Both the position numbers and the translations under genes were made by a program. 64,000 bases of DNA, from positions 1-64,000 of the forward strand of contig JAUYTN010000004.1 in assembly GCA_030695205.1 (NCBI GenBank), written 5' to 3'. Positions 42,269 to 52,447 of the stretch are shown in pieces; position 1 is the stretch's first letter, and each line of letters begins with the position of its first letter. This stretch comes from Burkholderiaceae bacterium (GTDB lineage: Bacteria; Pseudomonadota; Gammaproteobacteria; Burkholderiales; Burkholderiaceae_C). The notes under the pieces are model-generated. The model made no database searches. It saw only the letters and a list, made by a program, of their open reading frames with translations, and was not told the origin of the DNA.

Positions 42269-42982
42269 ATGGGCGCACAGTGGAAAGCCAAACACAAAGA
42301 CCTGGCGGCCAACGCCAAGGGCCGCCTGTTCGGCAAACTGGCCAAAGACATCATGATTGCTGCCCGCCACGGGGCCGACCCCGCGTCCAACGCCCGGCTG
42401 CGGCTGGTGGTGGAGCAGGCGCGCAAGGTGTCCATGCCCAAAGACACGCTGGACCGCGCCATCAAAAAAGGGGCCGGCCTCACCGGGGAAACGGTGCATT
42501 TCGAGCATGTGGTGTACGAGGGTTACGCCCCCCACCGCGTGCCGGTGATGGTCGAGTGCCTGACCGACAACGTCAACCGCGCCGCCTCCGACATGCGGGT
42601 GCTGTTTCGCAAGGGGCAGTTGGGCACGTCGGGCTCGGTGTCGTGGGACTTTGAGCATGTGGGCATCATCGAAGCCGAGCCCTCGTCGGCCGATGCCGAT
42701 GCCGAAACCGCTGCCATCGAGGCCGGTGCCCAGGACGTGGAGCCCGGCGACGAAGAGGGCACCACCATTTTCCTGACGGACTACGCTGACCTGGACCTCG
42801 TCAGCCGCGCGCTGCCTGCGCAGGGCTTTGCGGTGCTGTCGGCCAAGCTGGGCTACAAGCCCAAAAACCCCATCAACCCCAGCAGCCTCAATGCCGAGCA
42901 GCTGGAAGAGGTCGAGTCGTTTCTGGCCGCGATGGACGACAACGAAGATGTGCAAAACGTCTTTGCAGGACTGGCTGCCTGA
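42269..42982 (+). CDS. yebC: YebC/PmpR family DNA-binding regulator
   Basis: A 237-residue protein starting [20 protein letters not shown], the YebC/YeeN hallmark, with [13 protein letters not shown] near 62 and [13 protein letters not shown] at the end. The family acts as transcription regulators or as factors easing ribosome stalling (TACO1-like). Recognised by its full-length fit. No operon partner is seen. Between the upstream stop and its start lie short CCCAT direct repeats (about 42228-42250). Confidence 0.92.
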   Translation: MGAQWKAKHKDLAANAKGRLFGKLAKDIMIAARHGADPASNARLRLVVEQARKVSMPKDTLDRAIKKGAGLTGETVHFEHVVYEGYAPHRVPVMVECLTDNVNRAASDMRVLFRKGQLGTSGSVSWDFEHVGIIEAEPSSADADAETAAIEAGAQDVEPGDEEGTTIFLTDYADLDLVSRALPAQGFAVLSAKLGYKPKNPINPSSLNAEQLEEVESFLAAMDDNEDVQNVFAGLAA

Positions 42983-43075
42983 GCCTGCCCCCCAAGTTGG
43001 AGGTTACCGGCGGTCTTGGGCTTTGCCGAGGTGTTTGACAACATCCGTTGGCTCAGCTGAGGGCCAGCGCGGCAT

Positions 43076-43369
43076 TCAGGTTTTTCTGAGGCTGCGCAGC
43101 AGCGCTACGCCCTTTTTGCGCTGCTCGCGCAGCACCGCCCATTGGCGCTGGGCCTGCGCCGCATCCACGGCGGCCAAGCCATCGGGTGCCTGTGCTGTGG
43201 TGTCCAGTGCCGGGGTGGTGGGCGGTGCGTCCAGCGCCTGGCGCAGCAGGCGCTCTTCCTTCTTCAGTTTCTTCAGCAGGGTTTTGAGCTGCTTGCGTCT
43301 TTCTTCCTGCCGTTTGTGCGAGCGGCTGAAGAACTGCAGCAACCGGGTCAGCAAGCGTTGGCTTTCCAT
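43076..43369 (-). CDS. Small coiled-coil protein downstream of the Na/Pi transporter
   Basis: A 97-residue, strongly basic and helical protein. It starts MESQRLLTRLLQFFSRSHKR; EERRKQLKTLLKKLKKEERL (about 22-41) is a likely coiled coil. A second helix near the end (AQAQRQWAVLREQRKKG) mirrors it. It lies 32 bp after the transporter gene on the same strand and is likely co-transcribed. No family recognised. Confidence 0.6.
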   Translation of the reverse strand: MESQRLLTRLLQFFSRSHKRQEERRKQLKTLLKKLKKEERLLRQALDAPPTTPALDTTAQAPDGLAAVDAAQAQRQWAVLREQRKKGVALLRSLRKT

Positions 43370-43401
43370 GGTGTGGTGTGTGGCGTGGGTGCCCGTGGGT
43401 T

Positions 43402-45192
43402 TTACTTGGGAATGCTCTGCTCGTCCAGCACCAGGCTCTCTTGCAGCTCCCGCAGCAAAGGTTCGGTGGGGGCAAACACCACCTTGGCCATGGCAATCAG
43501 GTGGTGGGCCACGTCGTGGGCGTAGCTGCTGTCGTTCATGAGCGAGGTGGCCATGTCGGGTGTGATGTAGCCGCCCCGAATCAGCCGCTGGATGGCGTCG
43601 CCGGCCAGTGCGTCGTCGGCGAACAGATCGGCCCGAATGCCGTCCAGCGCCAGCAGGGCGGTGGGGTCGGGGTTGTCCATCAGCGCGTTGAGGTCACGCA
43701 GCAGCGAGGCCAGTCGACAGCGGATGGCGTTGTACTCGGTGCGCATGTGCGGGTTGGTCGAGGTGAGGTAGCGCTGCAGGTTTTTTTGCAGGTGCTTGGT
43801 GGCCTTGATGGCCTCCACCACGTTGCGGCTGGCGTCGCGCAGCGCGTACAGGCTCTCGGCATCGCGGGGCTGTGTGCCAGTGGCCGGCATGCGGACGATG
43901 AAGTCGATGATGGCGCCGTACAGCGGCTTGATGTCTTCGTTGTACGCCGCCTCGGCATCGAACGCAGCCAGGTCGGCTGGTGGTGGCAGCGCCAGTGACC
44001 CACTGCGCGCAGAGGCCAGGTCGTTCGGTGACACCGCCAGCACCCGAAGCGCGATGTGCATGGCCTGGCTGTACAGGTGCAGCACCTCCTGGCGCAGGGC
44101 ACCCAGAGCGGCGTTGGGGAACTGGCTGACCGCTGCGTTGATGTAGCGGGGCCGGACCCCCTGGTTGCGCCGCTCCTGCATGTGCATCCACCGCTGCAGC
44201 AGGCGCACCAGCGGCTGGATGAAGGGCAGCATCACGGCCACCCCCGTCAGGTTGAACAAAGTGTGAAACACCGCCAGCTTGAGGGTGTGGTTGTCCGGGG
44301 CAATGCCGAGGGCGCTGCTGAGGGCGTCCACCGCCCACAAAAATGGTTGCATCAGCACAATGGCGATGATGCCGGTGACAACGTTGAACACCAGGTGCGC
44401 CACGGCCAGCCGCTTGCCGTCTATGTTGGCACTGATGGCCCCCAGCATGGCGGTGATGGTGGTGCCCACATTGGCACCAATGGCGAGTGCCAATGCGTTG
44501 TCGTAGGTGATTTGCCCGGCTGCCAGGGCGGTGATGGTCAGTACCAGGGTGGCATGGCTGGACTGCATGACGACCGTGGCCAATGTGCCCAACAGGGTGT
44601 AGAGCAGCACGCCCGCCAAGCCTGCGACGGCGTACTGTGACAGGTCGATGGCGGCTTTGAAGGATTCAAACCCCACCTTCATGTAGTGGATGCCCAGGAA
44701 CAAAAAGCCCATGCCCACCAGCACATAGCCCATGCCCTTGAATGCCTTGGGCGTCTGGAACAGCAGCACCATGCCAAACACCAGCATGGGCATGGCGTAG
44801 GCGGCAATGTCCACCTCCAGCCCAAAACCGGCCACCAGCCAGGCGCCGGTGGTGGTGCCCAGGTTGGCCCCGAACACAATGCCAATGCCCTGAGACAATC
44901 CGATGAGACCTGCGCTCAGAAACGAGATGGTGATGACCGACACCAGCGAACTCGACTGCATGACGGTGGTGGTGGCGATGCCAAAGCTCAGGCTTTTCCA
45001 GAGCCGGTCGGTGGAGTGGCGCAGCACCGTCTCCAGCACCCCGCCAGAGAAGGCCTTGAAGCCTTCTTCCAGCGAACGCATGCCGTACAGAAAAATGGCC
45101 ACCCCAGCCGCAATTTCCTTGAAGTCGGGGCTGATCCAGAAGCCCCAGGCGAGCAAGGCAAGGGTAACGGGCAGCAGGATTCGGTTCAGCAT
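43402..45192 (-). CDS. Na/Pi cotransporter family protein
   Basis: A 596-residue membrane protein. It has two NptA-type repeats: the first with VMQSSSLVSVITISFLSAGL (about 78-97) and IGIVFGANLGTTTGAW, the second with VVMQSSHATLVLTITALAAG (about 203-222) and ANVGTTITAMLGA. The paired QSS motifs are typical of sodium-dependent phosphate transport. The C-terminal about 220 residues are a helical PhoU-like regulatory region. E. coli YjbB has this architecture and exports phosphate. The direction of transport here is undecided. Confidence 0.9.
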   Translation of the reverse strand: MLNRILLPVTLALLAWGFWISPDFKEIAAGVAIFLYGMRSLEEGFKAFSGGVLETVLRHSTDRLWKSLSFGIATTTVMQSSSLVSVITISFLSAGLIGLSQGIGIVFGANLGTTTGAWLVAGFGLEVDIAAYAMPMLVFGMVLLFQTPKAFKGMGYVLVGMGFLFLGIHYMKVGFESFKAAIDLSQYAVAGLAGVLLYTLLGTLATVVMQSSHATLVLTITALAAGQITYDNALALAIGANVGTTITAMLGAISANIDGKRLAVAHLVFNVVTGIIAIVLMQPFLWAVDALSSALGIAPDNHTLKLAVFHTLFNLTGVAVMLPFIQPLVRLLQRWMHMQERRNQGVRPRYINAAVSQFPNAALGALRQEVLHLYSQAMHIALRVLAVSPNDLASARSGSLALPPPADLAAFDAEAAYNEDIKPLYGAIIDFIVRMPATGTQPRDAESLYALRDASRNVVEAIKATKHLQKNLQRYLTSTNPHMRTEYNAIRCRLASLLRDLNALMDNPDPTALLALDGIRADLFADDALAGDAIQRLIRGGYITPDMATSLMNDSSYAHDVAHHLIAMAKVVFAPTEPLLRELQESLVLDEQSIPK

Positions 45193-45227
45193 GGCGGTTG
45201 AGAGGCTGCTTGAAAAATACGAGTAAA

Positions 45228-45263
45228 AGTGGCTTTTTGCGCTCGTTAATATTAAATAGTCAG

Positions 45264-45271
<8 letters not shown>
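45228..45271 (-). repeat. Dispersed AT-rich element, copy F, supplying a stop codon
   Basis: On the minus strand TAGCTG (45261-45266) is followed 22 nt later by GAGCG (45240-45244) and AGCC. The TAG of its first box is the stop codon of the transglutaminase gene (45264-45266), and the preceding AAACAA codes for its last residues K-Q. Confidence 0.75.
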
Positions 45272-46235
<964 letters not shown>

Positions 46236-46276
46236 GGGATGGAGTAGCTGTGGTGTGGGTTGGGCTGCTCAGCCGC

Positions 46277-48841
46277 TCAGGCCAGGGTGCTGCGGTTGTC
46301 GCGGTCGGCGTGGCTGAAGTGGCGCTGGCTCAGCGCGTCGGACAGCGCCATGGCCGACGAGCTGCAATGGGCCAGCAGCTGGAGCAGGCGGGTGTGTTTG
46401 CCATCGGCAGCGGGCTGGCTCAGGGTGGCCAGGTCCCAGTCACTGGGGTCTGGCAGGCTGGCGAAGAGCTCGCGGGCGAACTCGGGGTCGCCTTGCTCCA
46501 GCTTGCGCAGGCGCGAGCGCAGGGTGTCCAGCACCCAGGCCAGGGAGCGGGGGTTGTCGCGGTTGAGCAGCAGCAGGTCCAGCAGGGCCACGGCGTCGCG
46601 CCGCTGCTGGTAGTGGGCATGGAAGGTGATGGTGGTGTCGAACATGGCCACCAGCGCCTCAAAGCCCGAGGTTTCGTGCACGCTGCCGGTCTCGAAGGCC
46701 AGCATCATGGCGCCTGCCAGGGTATCCAGCCGCTCGATGTGGCGACCCAGGCTGAGCATGCGCCAGCCGTTGTCGCGCACCATGCGGTCGGTTTGAGCGC
46801 CGGTGATGCCCGCCAGCGACTCGCTGGCCGATTCCAGGGCGTTCAAGGCCTCTTGCAGGCCAGGTTCGTTGGCGGCGCCGACCGCTGCACACTGGTCCAG
46901 AAACTCGGTTTCGGCCCGCTCGATGAGATTGCGCTGCTCCTGCGACATGCGCTCGCGCACATTGGCTGCGGCCAGCCGGATGGAGCGCAGGTTGAAGCCC
47001 ACGCTGTAGCTGCTGGCTGTGTCGCCCAGGGCGGCCAGCAAGGTCCGCTCAAACACCCGCTGGGCATGGGGGGTGGCCTGCACAGGCACGTCGCCCGTGA
47101 CCAGCGAGTGCAACTGCGACAGGCGCACCATCCAGCTTTGCAGGGCGGTGGAAGTTTGCTCATCGCTGTGCAGGTTGCGCAGCACCAACTGGGCCAAGCG
47201 CACCGCGTTTTCGGCGCGCTCGGTGTAGCGGCCCAGCCAGAACAGGTTCTCGGCGGCGCGGCTGGCCACGGGGCGTTTGCTTTTGGCCAGGCTCAGGGTG
47301 CTGGGGGCGGACTGCAGCAAGCTGGTGGTGTCCACCGTGCCGTGGGTCAGCACCCAGCAGTCGGCGCTGCTGCCGCCCTTTTGCATGGAGGCCATCAGCT
47401 CGCCGCGCGGGGCCAGGCGCACCAGGCCACCGGGCAGCACCCGCCAGGAGTTGGGCCCATCGGCCAGCACATACACCCGCAGCATGCCCGAGCGTGGAGC
47501 GATGTGGTCGCCAGCCCAGGTGGGCGTCTGTGCCAGTGGCAGGTAGGTTTGCACCGTGAAGTGGTCGGGCCACTGTTGCATGCGGTTGCGCAGCACCTCC
47601 AGGGCGTTGGGGCTGAGGCGCTGGCCCATGTGGGTGAACATGTCCAGCGACGGGTAGGTGGGTTTGATCACGCTCTTGGGCAGTTGCGGCAGTACGCGCG
47701 CCATGGCGGCGGGCTCGCCACACCACCAGGTGGCCAGCGCGGGCAGCGAGAGTTCTTCGCCCAGCAGCTCGCGGCAGATGGCTGGCAAAAAGCCGAGCAA
47801 GGCGCTGGACTCCAGCGGTGCGGAGCCCGGTGCGTTGGCCAGCAGCACATTGCCGGCCCGCAGCACCTGCATGAGGCCGGGCACGCCCAGGGTGGAGTCG
47901 CTGCGCAGCTCCAGGGGGTCCAGCCAGTCGTCGTCGAGCCGCTTGATGAGGGCGTCCACCGGCTCCAGGCCGCCCAGTGTTTTGAGGTACAGCCGCTGGT
48001 CCCTGACCGTCAGGTCGCTGCCCTCGACCAGCGACAGGCCCAGGTAGCGGGCCAGGTAGGCGTGCTCGAAGTAGGTTTCGTTGTAGGGGCCAGGGGTCAG
48101 CAGGGCAATGCGTGCATCGTCCCCGCGCGGGGCCATGGCGCGTATGCCCTTGACCAGCGCCTGGTAGCTGCTGGCCAGGCGCTGCACCTTCATCTGGCCG
48201 AAGGCCTTGGGGAACTGGCGGGCAATGGCGATGCGGTTTTCAAGGAGGTAGCCCAGGCCGGATGGGGCCTGTGTGCGCTGAGACACCACCCGCCAGCCGC
48301 CGTCGGGGCCGCGCGCCAGGTCGAAGGCGGTGATGTGCAGCCAGGTGCCCCCCAGCGGCTGCACCCCGTGCATGGCCCGCTGGTAGCCCGGGTGGCCCTG
48401 AATCAGCGCGGGGGGCAGCAGGCCTTTTTTCAGCAACTCACCCGGGCCGTAGATATCGGCCATGATGAGGTTGAGCAGGCGGGTGCGCTGCAGCACCCCG
48501 GCCTCTATGGTGGCCCAGGAATCCGGCGTGATGATGGTAGGCAGCAGGTCCAGCGACCACGGGCGCTGGATGTTGTGGGTGGCATCCGCATAGACGTTGT
48601 AGGTCACGCCGTTGTCGCGGATTTGCCTCGCCAGGCTTTGCGCGCGGCGGTTGAGTTCGTTCATGCCCTGCGCACCGACGTGACTGAAAAACTCCGCCCA
48701 GTGGGGGCGGAGCTGGTCGCTATCGGGCAGGCGCAATTCGTCGAGGTGGCCAGGTGTGGCCTCCAGAGCCATGTCACCGGCGACGGCAACGGGGTCCAGG
48801 GGGTTGGCAGCTGAAAATAGGGGCAAGGGGAGTTCGCTCAC
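46277..48841 (-). CDS. Circularly permuted ATP-grasp fused to alpha-E domain
   Basis: 854 residues. The first about 500 residues are the circularly permuted ATP-grasp type 2 family (DUF404/DUF407), with NGVTYNVYADA near 80, LLTPGPYNETYFEHAYLARY and VDALIKRLDDDWLDPLELRS. The second part (from about 530, AAENLFWLGRYTERAENAV) is the all-helical alpha-E domain. Families of this kind are predicted amidoligases that join amino acids or peptides using ATP, with alpha-E and transglutaminase partners. The region around 185 (VVSQRTQAPSG) differs from the EDN-type motif of the paralogue at 55236. Located between a DUF2126 transglutaminase gene and a transglutaminase gene on the same strand. Confidence 0.88.
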   Translation of the reverse strand: MSELPLPLFSAANPLDPVAVAGDMALEATPGHLDELRLPDSDQLRPHWAEFFSHVGAQGMNELNRRAQSLARQIRDNGVTYNVYADATHNIQRPWSLDLLPTIITPDSWATIEAGVLQRTRLLNLIMADIYGPGELLKKGLLPPALIQGHPGYQRAMHGVQPLGGTWLHITAFDLARGPDGGWRVVSQRTQAPSGLGYLLENRIAIARQFPKAFGQMKVQRLASSYQALVKGIRAMAPRGDDARIALLTPGPYNETYFEHAYLARYLGLSLVEGSDLTVRDQRLYLKTLGGLEPVDALIKRLDDDWLDPLELRSDSTLGVPGLMQVLRAGNVLLANAPGSAPLESSALLGFLPAICRELLGEELSLPALATWWCGEPAAMARVLPQLPKSVIKPTYPSLDMFTHMGQRLSPNALEVLRNRMQQWPDHFTVQTYLPLAQTPTWAGDHIAPRSGMLRVYVLADGPNSWRVLPGGLVRLAPRGELMASMQKGGSSADCWVLTHGTVDTTSLLQSAPSTLSLAKSKRPVASRAAENLFWLGRYTERAENAVRLAQLVLRNLHSDEQTSTALQSWMVRLSQLHSLVTGDVPVQATPHAQRVFERTLLAALGDTASSYSVGFNLRSIRLAAANVRERMSQEQRNLIERAETEFLDQCAAVGAANEPGLQEALNALESASESLAGITGAQTDRMVRDNGWRMLSLGRHIERLDTLAGAMMLAFETGSVHETSGFEALVAMFDTTITFHAHYQQRRDAVALLDLLLLNRDNPRSLAWVLDTLRSRLRKLEQGDPEFARELFASLPDPSDWDLATLSQPAADGKHTRLLQLLAHCSSSAMALSDALSQRHFSHADRDNRSTLA

Positions 48842-48920
48842 GTTTTCAGTATGCAGGCAAGTGGGTTTTTTGGGGTAAACCCTCGGAGGTGGGCACGGCC
48901 CCAGGGGCCGTGCCGTTCGC

Positions 48921-51900
48921 TCACTGCCGCAGGTCCAGGGTGAACGGGAACTCGCGGTTGACCACCGGTTCTGCCACGCTCATGCGACCGGGTGTGTGGC
49001 CCATCTGGAAGAAACGCGCCAGGCGGCGGCTCTCGGCCTCATAGGAGTTGACCGGGAAGCTGTCGTAGTTGCGCCCGCCCGGATGGACGATGTGGTACCG
49101 GCAGCCGCCCAGCGACTTGGCCATCCAGGTGTCCACGATGTCAAAGGTCAGCGGGCCATGGGTACCGATGCTGGGGTGTAGCGCCGAGGGTGGGTTCCAG
49201 GCCTTGTAGCGGACACCGGCCACGTACTGCCCGGCCACCCCGGTGGGTTGCAGGGGCAGGGCGCGGCCGTTGCAGGTGACCACGTAGCGCGCGTCGTTGT
49301 GGCCGCTGACATGGACTTCGATGCGCTCCAGCGACGAGTCCACATAGCGCACGGTGCCGCCGGTGGCGCCTTCTTCGCCCATGACGTGCCAGGGCTCCAG
49401 GGCGTTGCGCAGGGTGAGCTCGATGCCCCGTGTGGCCACCTGGCCCACCAGCGGGAAGCGGAACTCGAAGTGCGGCTCGAACCAGGCCATGTCAAAGCCG
49501 AACCCTGCTTCGCGCAGATCGGCCAGCACGTCTTCAAAGTCCATGCGCACAAAGGTGGGCAGCAAGAAGCGGTCATGCAGCTCGGTGCCCCAGCGGCTGA
49601 GCTTGCCGCGCCACGGGGTTTCCCAGAAGCGGGCCACCAGCGCACGCAGCAGCAGCTGCTGGGCCACGCTCATGCGGGCATGGGGCGGCATCTCAAAGGC
49701 GCGCAGCTCCAGCAGGCCCAGGCGGCCGGTGCTGTTGTCGGGTGAGTACAGCTTGTCGATGCAGAACTCGCTGCGGTGGGTGTTGCCGGTCACGTCCACC
49801 AGGATGTTGCGCAGGGTGCGGTCCACCAGCCAGGGAGGCATCACTTGCCCGTGTGTCTGGCGGTTGGCGTCGATCTGGTTGAGCGCAATTTCCAGCTCGT
49901 ACAGCTGGTCGTTTCGGGCCTCGTCCACCCGGGGTGCCTGCGAGGTGGGGCCGATGAACAGGCCGCTGAACAGGTAGCTGAGCGACGGGTGGTTGTGCCA
50001 GTAGGCCACCAGGCTGCCCAGCAGCTCGGGGCGGCGCAAAAACGGGCTGTCGGTCGGGGTGGCCCCGCCCATCACAAAGTGGTTGCCGCCACCGGTGCCG
50101 GTGTGGCGGCCGTCGGTCATGAACTTTTCGGCGCACAGGCGGGTCTGGTGCGCGGCTTCGTACAAAAACTCGGTGTGCGCCACCAGCTCGCCCCAGTTGT
50201 GCGCAGGGTGGATGTTGACCTCGATCACCCCAGGGTCGGGCGTGACCTGCAGCATTTTCAGGCGCGGGTCGCGCGGGGGCGGGTAGCCCTCCAGCACGAT
50301 GGTCATGCCCAGCTTTTCGGCGGTAGCTTCCACTGCGGAGAGCAGATCCAGGTAGTCCTCCAGGTGGGCCATGGGTGGCATGAAGATGTACAGGTGGCTG
50401 TGCTTGCCGCCGTTGTCGGTTTCGGCCTTGGGGCCGTTGGAGCGGTGGGGGTCGCGGGCCTCCACGCACAGGGCGGTGCGGGTGAGCCAGGCCGCCGATT
50501 CGCCACGCTGGGGGTAGCGCGCATCCACTGGCTGGCCGGGTGCAGCCACATTGCCCTGGCCGTCGGCACTGTAGGCCTGGTTGGGCGGTGCCTGGGCAGG
50601 GTCGGCTGGTACGTAGGTGCTGGCCTGCAGCGACACCACACCACCCTCGGCAAAACCGCCCCCCACCTGGTGGGGTGCGTACTGGCGCTTGAGTGCCGTG
50701 CCCTCGGGCAGGGCGTCGCGCGGGGTACTGGGGTCTTGCTCGATGTGGTAGGGGTAGTCGGCAGCCGACACCCAGGGCAGCGAGTCCAGCGGCAGGCGGT
50801 AGCCCATGGGCGAGTCGCCGGGGATGAGGTACATGCGCTCGTCCCTGAAGAACCACGGGCCGGTGCTCCAGACGCTGCTGCCCAGGCGGTGGCGGGTGTC
50901 GGCGCGGGTCTGGTGGGCCTGCAGGGGCAACACGTAGCCCACGGTGGCGTCCAGCCCCTGGTCAAACACCCGGCGCAGGCGCACGCGCTCCATTTCGTCG
51001 CTCAGTTTGGAGTCGAACGGATCCACGTTGACGGGCAGCTTGCGCTCGCGCCAGAGGTAGTACCAGGTGTCCTCAAAACCTGGGGTGATGTACTGGGTGG
51101 ACAGGCCCAGTTTGCGCGCCAGCGCCTGGGTGAAGCGGCGCGCATCCTCGGCGGTGTAGCTGGCTGCATTGCGCTCGTCGGCAAACAGCTGGGGGTTGTG
51201 CCAGATGGGCTGGCCATCGGCCCGCCAGAAGATGGACAGCGCCCAGCGCGGCAGCTGCTCGCCGGGGTACCACTTGCCTTGGCCCATGTGCACAAAGCCG
51301 CCGTCGCCGTACTCGGCGCGCAGGCGCTGAACCAGCTCGGTGGCGTAGCCGCGTTTGGTGGGGCCCAGGGCGTCGGTGTTCCATTCGGCCGCGTCGCGGT
51401 CGGCGGTGGCCACAAAGGTGGGCTCGCCACCCATGGTCAGGCGCACATCGCCGCCTTGCAGGCGTTGGTCCACCTCTTCGCCCAGGGCCTGTACGCTGGC
51501 CCACTGCTCGTCGGTGTAGGGCTTGGTGACGCGGGGGGATTCGTGTATGCGGGTGACCTTCATCTCGTGGACGAATTCCACCTCGCACTTGTCCACCCCA
51601 CCCTCGATGGGGGCGGCGCTGGAGGGCTGGGGGGTGCATGCCAGTGGGATGTGGCCTTCGCCGGCCAGCAGGCCGGAGGTGGCGTCCAGACCTATCCAGC
51701 CTGCACCGGGCAAAAATACCTCGCACCAGGCGTGCAGGTCGGTGAAGTCGGCCTCGGGGCCGTTGGGTCCGTCGACGGACTTCACGTCCGAGGTGAGCTG
51801 AATCAGGTAGCCCGACACAAAACGCGCGGCCAAGCCCAGGTGGCGCAGCAGCTGCACCAGTAGCCAGCCTGAGTCGCGGCATGAGCCGGTGCCCTTGGTC

Positions 51901-52418
51901 AGCGTTTCTTCGGGCGTTTGCACCCCCGGCTCCAGCCGGATGGTGTAGCCAATGTCGCGGTGCACCAGCTGGTTGATGCCCACCAGAAAGTCGATGGTGC
52001 GCTGCTTGCTGACGTCCACCTTCTTCAGGTACTCGGCCACCAGTGGGCTCAGCGGCTCAGTCACCAGGTAGGGGGCCAGCTCAGCGCTTTGGGTCTTGGA
52101 GTAGGCGAATGGAAACTCTTCCGCTGTGGGCTCCAGAAAGAAGTCGAAGGGGTTGTACACCGCCATTTCCACCACCAGGTCCACCGTGACCTTGAATTCG
52201 CGGGTGGGTTCGGGAAACACCAGGCGGGCCTGGTAGTTGGCAAATGGGTCTTGTTGCCAGTTGATGAAGTGGCTTTCGGGCTCGATGCGTTGCGAGTAAG
52301 ACAACACCTTGGTGCGGCTGTGGGGTGCGGGGCGCAGCCGCACAACCTGGGGGCCCAGCTTGACTGGGCGGTCGTATTGATAATGGGTGACGTGGTGAAG
52401 AGCGACGTGGATGGCCAT
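48921..52418 (-). CDS. Large transglutaminase-DUF2126 protein
   Basis: 1165 residues. The N-terminal 300 residues are a transglutaminase-like domain: GTGSCRDSGWLLVQLLRHLG near 180 (cysteine), DLHAWCEVFLPGAGW (histidine) and GLDATSGLLAG (aspartate). The rest is the DUF2126 region, with LTMGGEPTFVATADRDAAEW (about 333-352), EVNIHPAHNWGELVAHTEF and GGGNHFVMGGATPTDSPFLRR. DUF2126 has a glutamine-synthetase/ATP-grasp-like amidoligase relation in published comparative work; the activity is not shown. It is the first gene of the minus-strand set, divergent from comEC with a 29-bp gap. Length is typical of the family. Confidence 0.9.
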   Translation of the reverse strand: MAIHVALHHVTHYQYDRPVKLGPQVVRLRPAPHSRTKVLSYSQRIEPESHFINWQQDPFANYQARLVFPEPTREFKVTVDLVVEMAVYNPFDFFLEPTAEEFPFAYSKTQSAELAPYLVTEPLSPLVAEYLKKVDVSKQRTIDFLVGINQLVHRDIGYTIRLEPGVQTPEETLTKGTGSCRDSGWLLVQLLRHLGLAARFVSGYLIQLTSDVKSVDGPNGPEADFTDLHAWCEVFLPGAGWIGLDATSGLLAGEGHIPLACTPQPSSAAPIEGGVDKCEVEFVHEMKVTRIHESPRVTKPYTDEQWASVQALGEEVDQRLQGGDVRLTMGGEPTFVATADRDAAEWNTDALGPTKRGYATELVQRLRAEYGDGGFVHMGQGKWYPGEQLPRWALSIFWRADGQPIWHNPQLFADERNAASYTAEDARRFTQALARKLGLSTQYITPGFEDTWYYLWRERKLPVNVDPFDSKLSDEMERVRLRRVFDQGLDATVGYVLPLQAHQTRADTRHRLGSSVWSTGPWFFRDERMYLIPGDSPMGYRLPLDSLPWVSAADYPYHIEQDPSTPRDALPEGTALKRQYAPHQVGGGFAEGGVVSLQASTYVPADPAQAPPNQAYSADGQGNVAAPGQPVDARYPQRGESAAWLTRTALCVEARDPHRSNGPKAETDNGGKHSHLYIFMPPMAHLEDYLDLLSAVEATAEKLGMTIVLEGYPPPRDPRLKMLQVTPDPGVIEVNIHPAHNWGELVAHTEFLYEAAHQTRLCAEKFMTDGRHTGTGGGNHFVMGGATPTDSPFLRRPELLGSLVAYWHNHPSLSYLFSGLFIGPTSQAPRVDEARNDQLYELEIALNQIDANRQTHGQVMPPWLVDRTLRNILVDVTGNTHRSEFCIDKLYSPDNSTGRLGLLELRAFEMPPHARMSVAQQLLLRALVARFWETPWRGKLSRWGTELHDRFLLPTFVRMDFEDVLADLREAGFGFDMAWFEPHFEFRFPLVGQVATRGIELTLRNALEPWHVMGEEGATGGTVRYVDSSLERIEVHVSGHNDARYVVTCNGRALPLQPTGVAGQYVAGVRYKAWNPPSALHPSIGTHGPLTFDIVDTWMAKSLGGCRYHIVHPGGRNYDSFPVNSYEAESRRLARFFQMGHTPGRMSVAEPVVNREFPFTLDLRQ

Positions 52419-52447
52419 GTCATGTGCTTTCTACAGAGGGTCAACAA

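Noticed and set aside
43053..43496. A 147-codon frame across the small coiled-coil gene and the transporter end
   Set aside because: It is an antisense-phase shadow with Pro/Arg-rich composition. The 97-residue frame has better helical sequence and placement.
45193..45263. AT-rich spacer as a promoter for the Na/Pi transporter gene
   Set aside because: It is explained by repeat copy F, and I could not define -35 and -10 boxes with proper spacing for that gene.
49693..51882. Long plus- and minus-strand frames within the DUF2126 gene
   Set aside because: All lack family-like sequence and have the Arg/Pro/Ala bias of shadows in a GC-rich gene. The 1165-residue protein accounts for the region.
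52424..52447. Earlier GTG start for comEC at 52424
   Set aside because: GTG 52448 has the better ribosome-binding site (GAGGG) and leaves space to the divergent DUF2126 gene.
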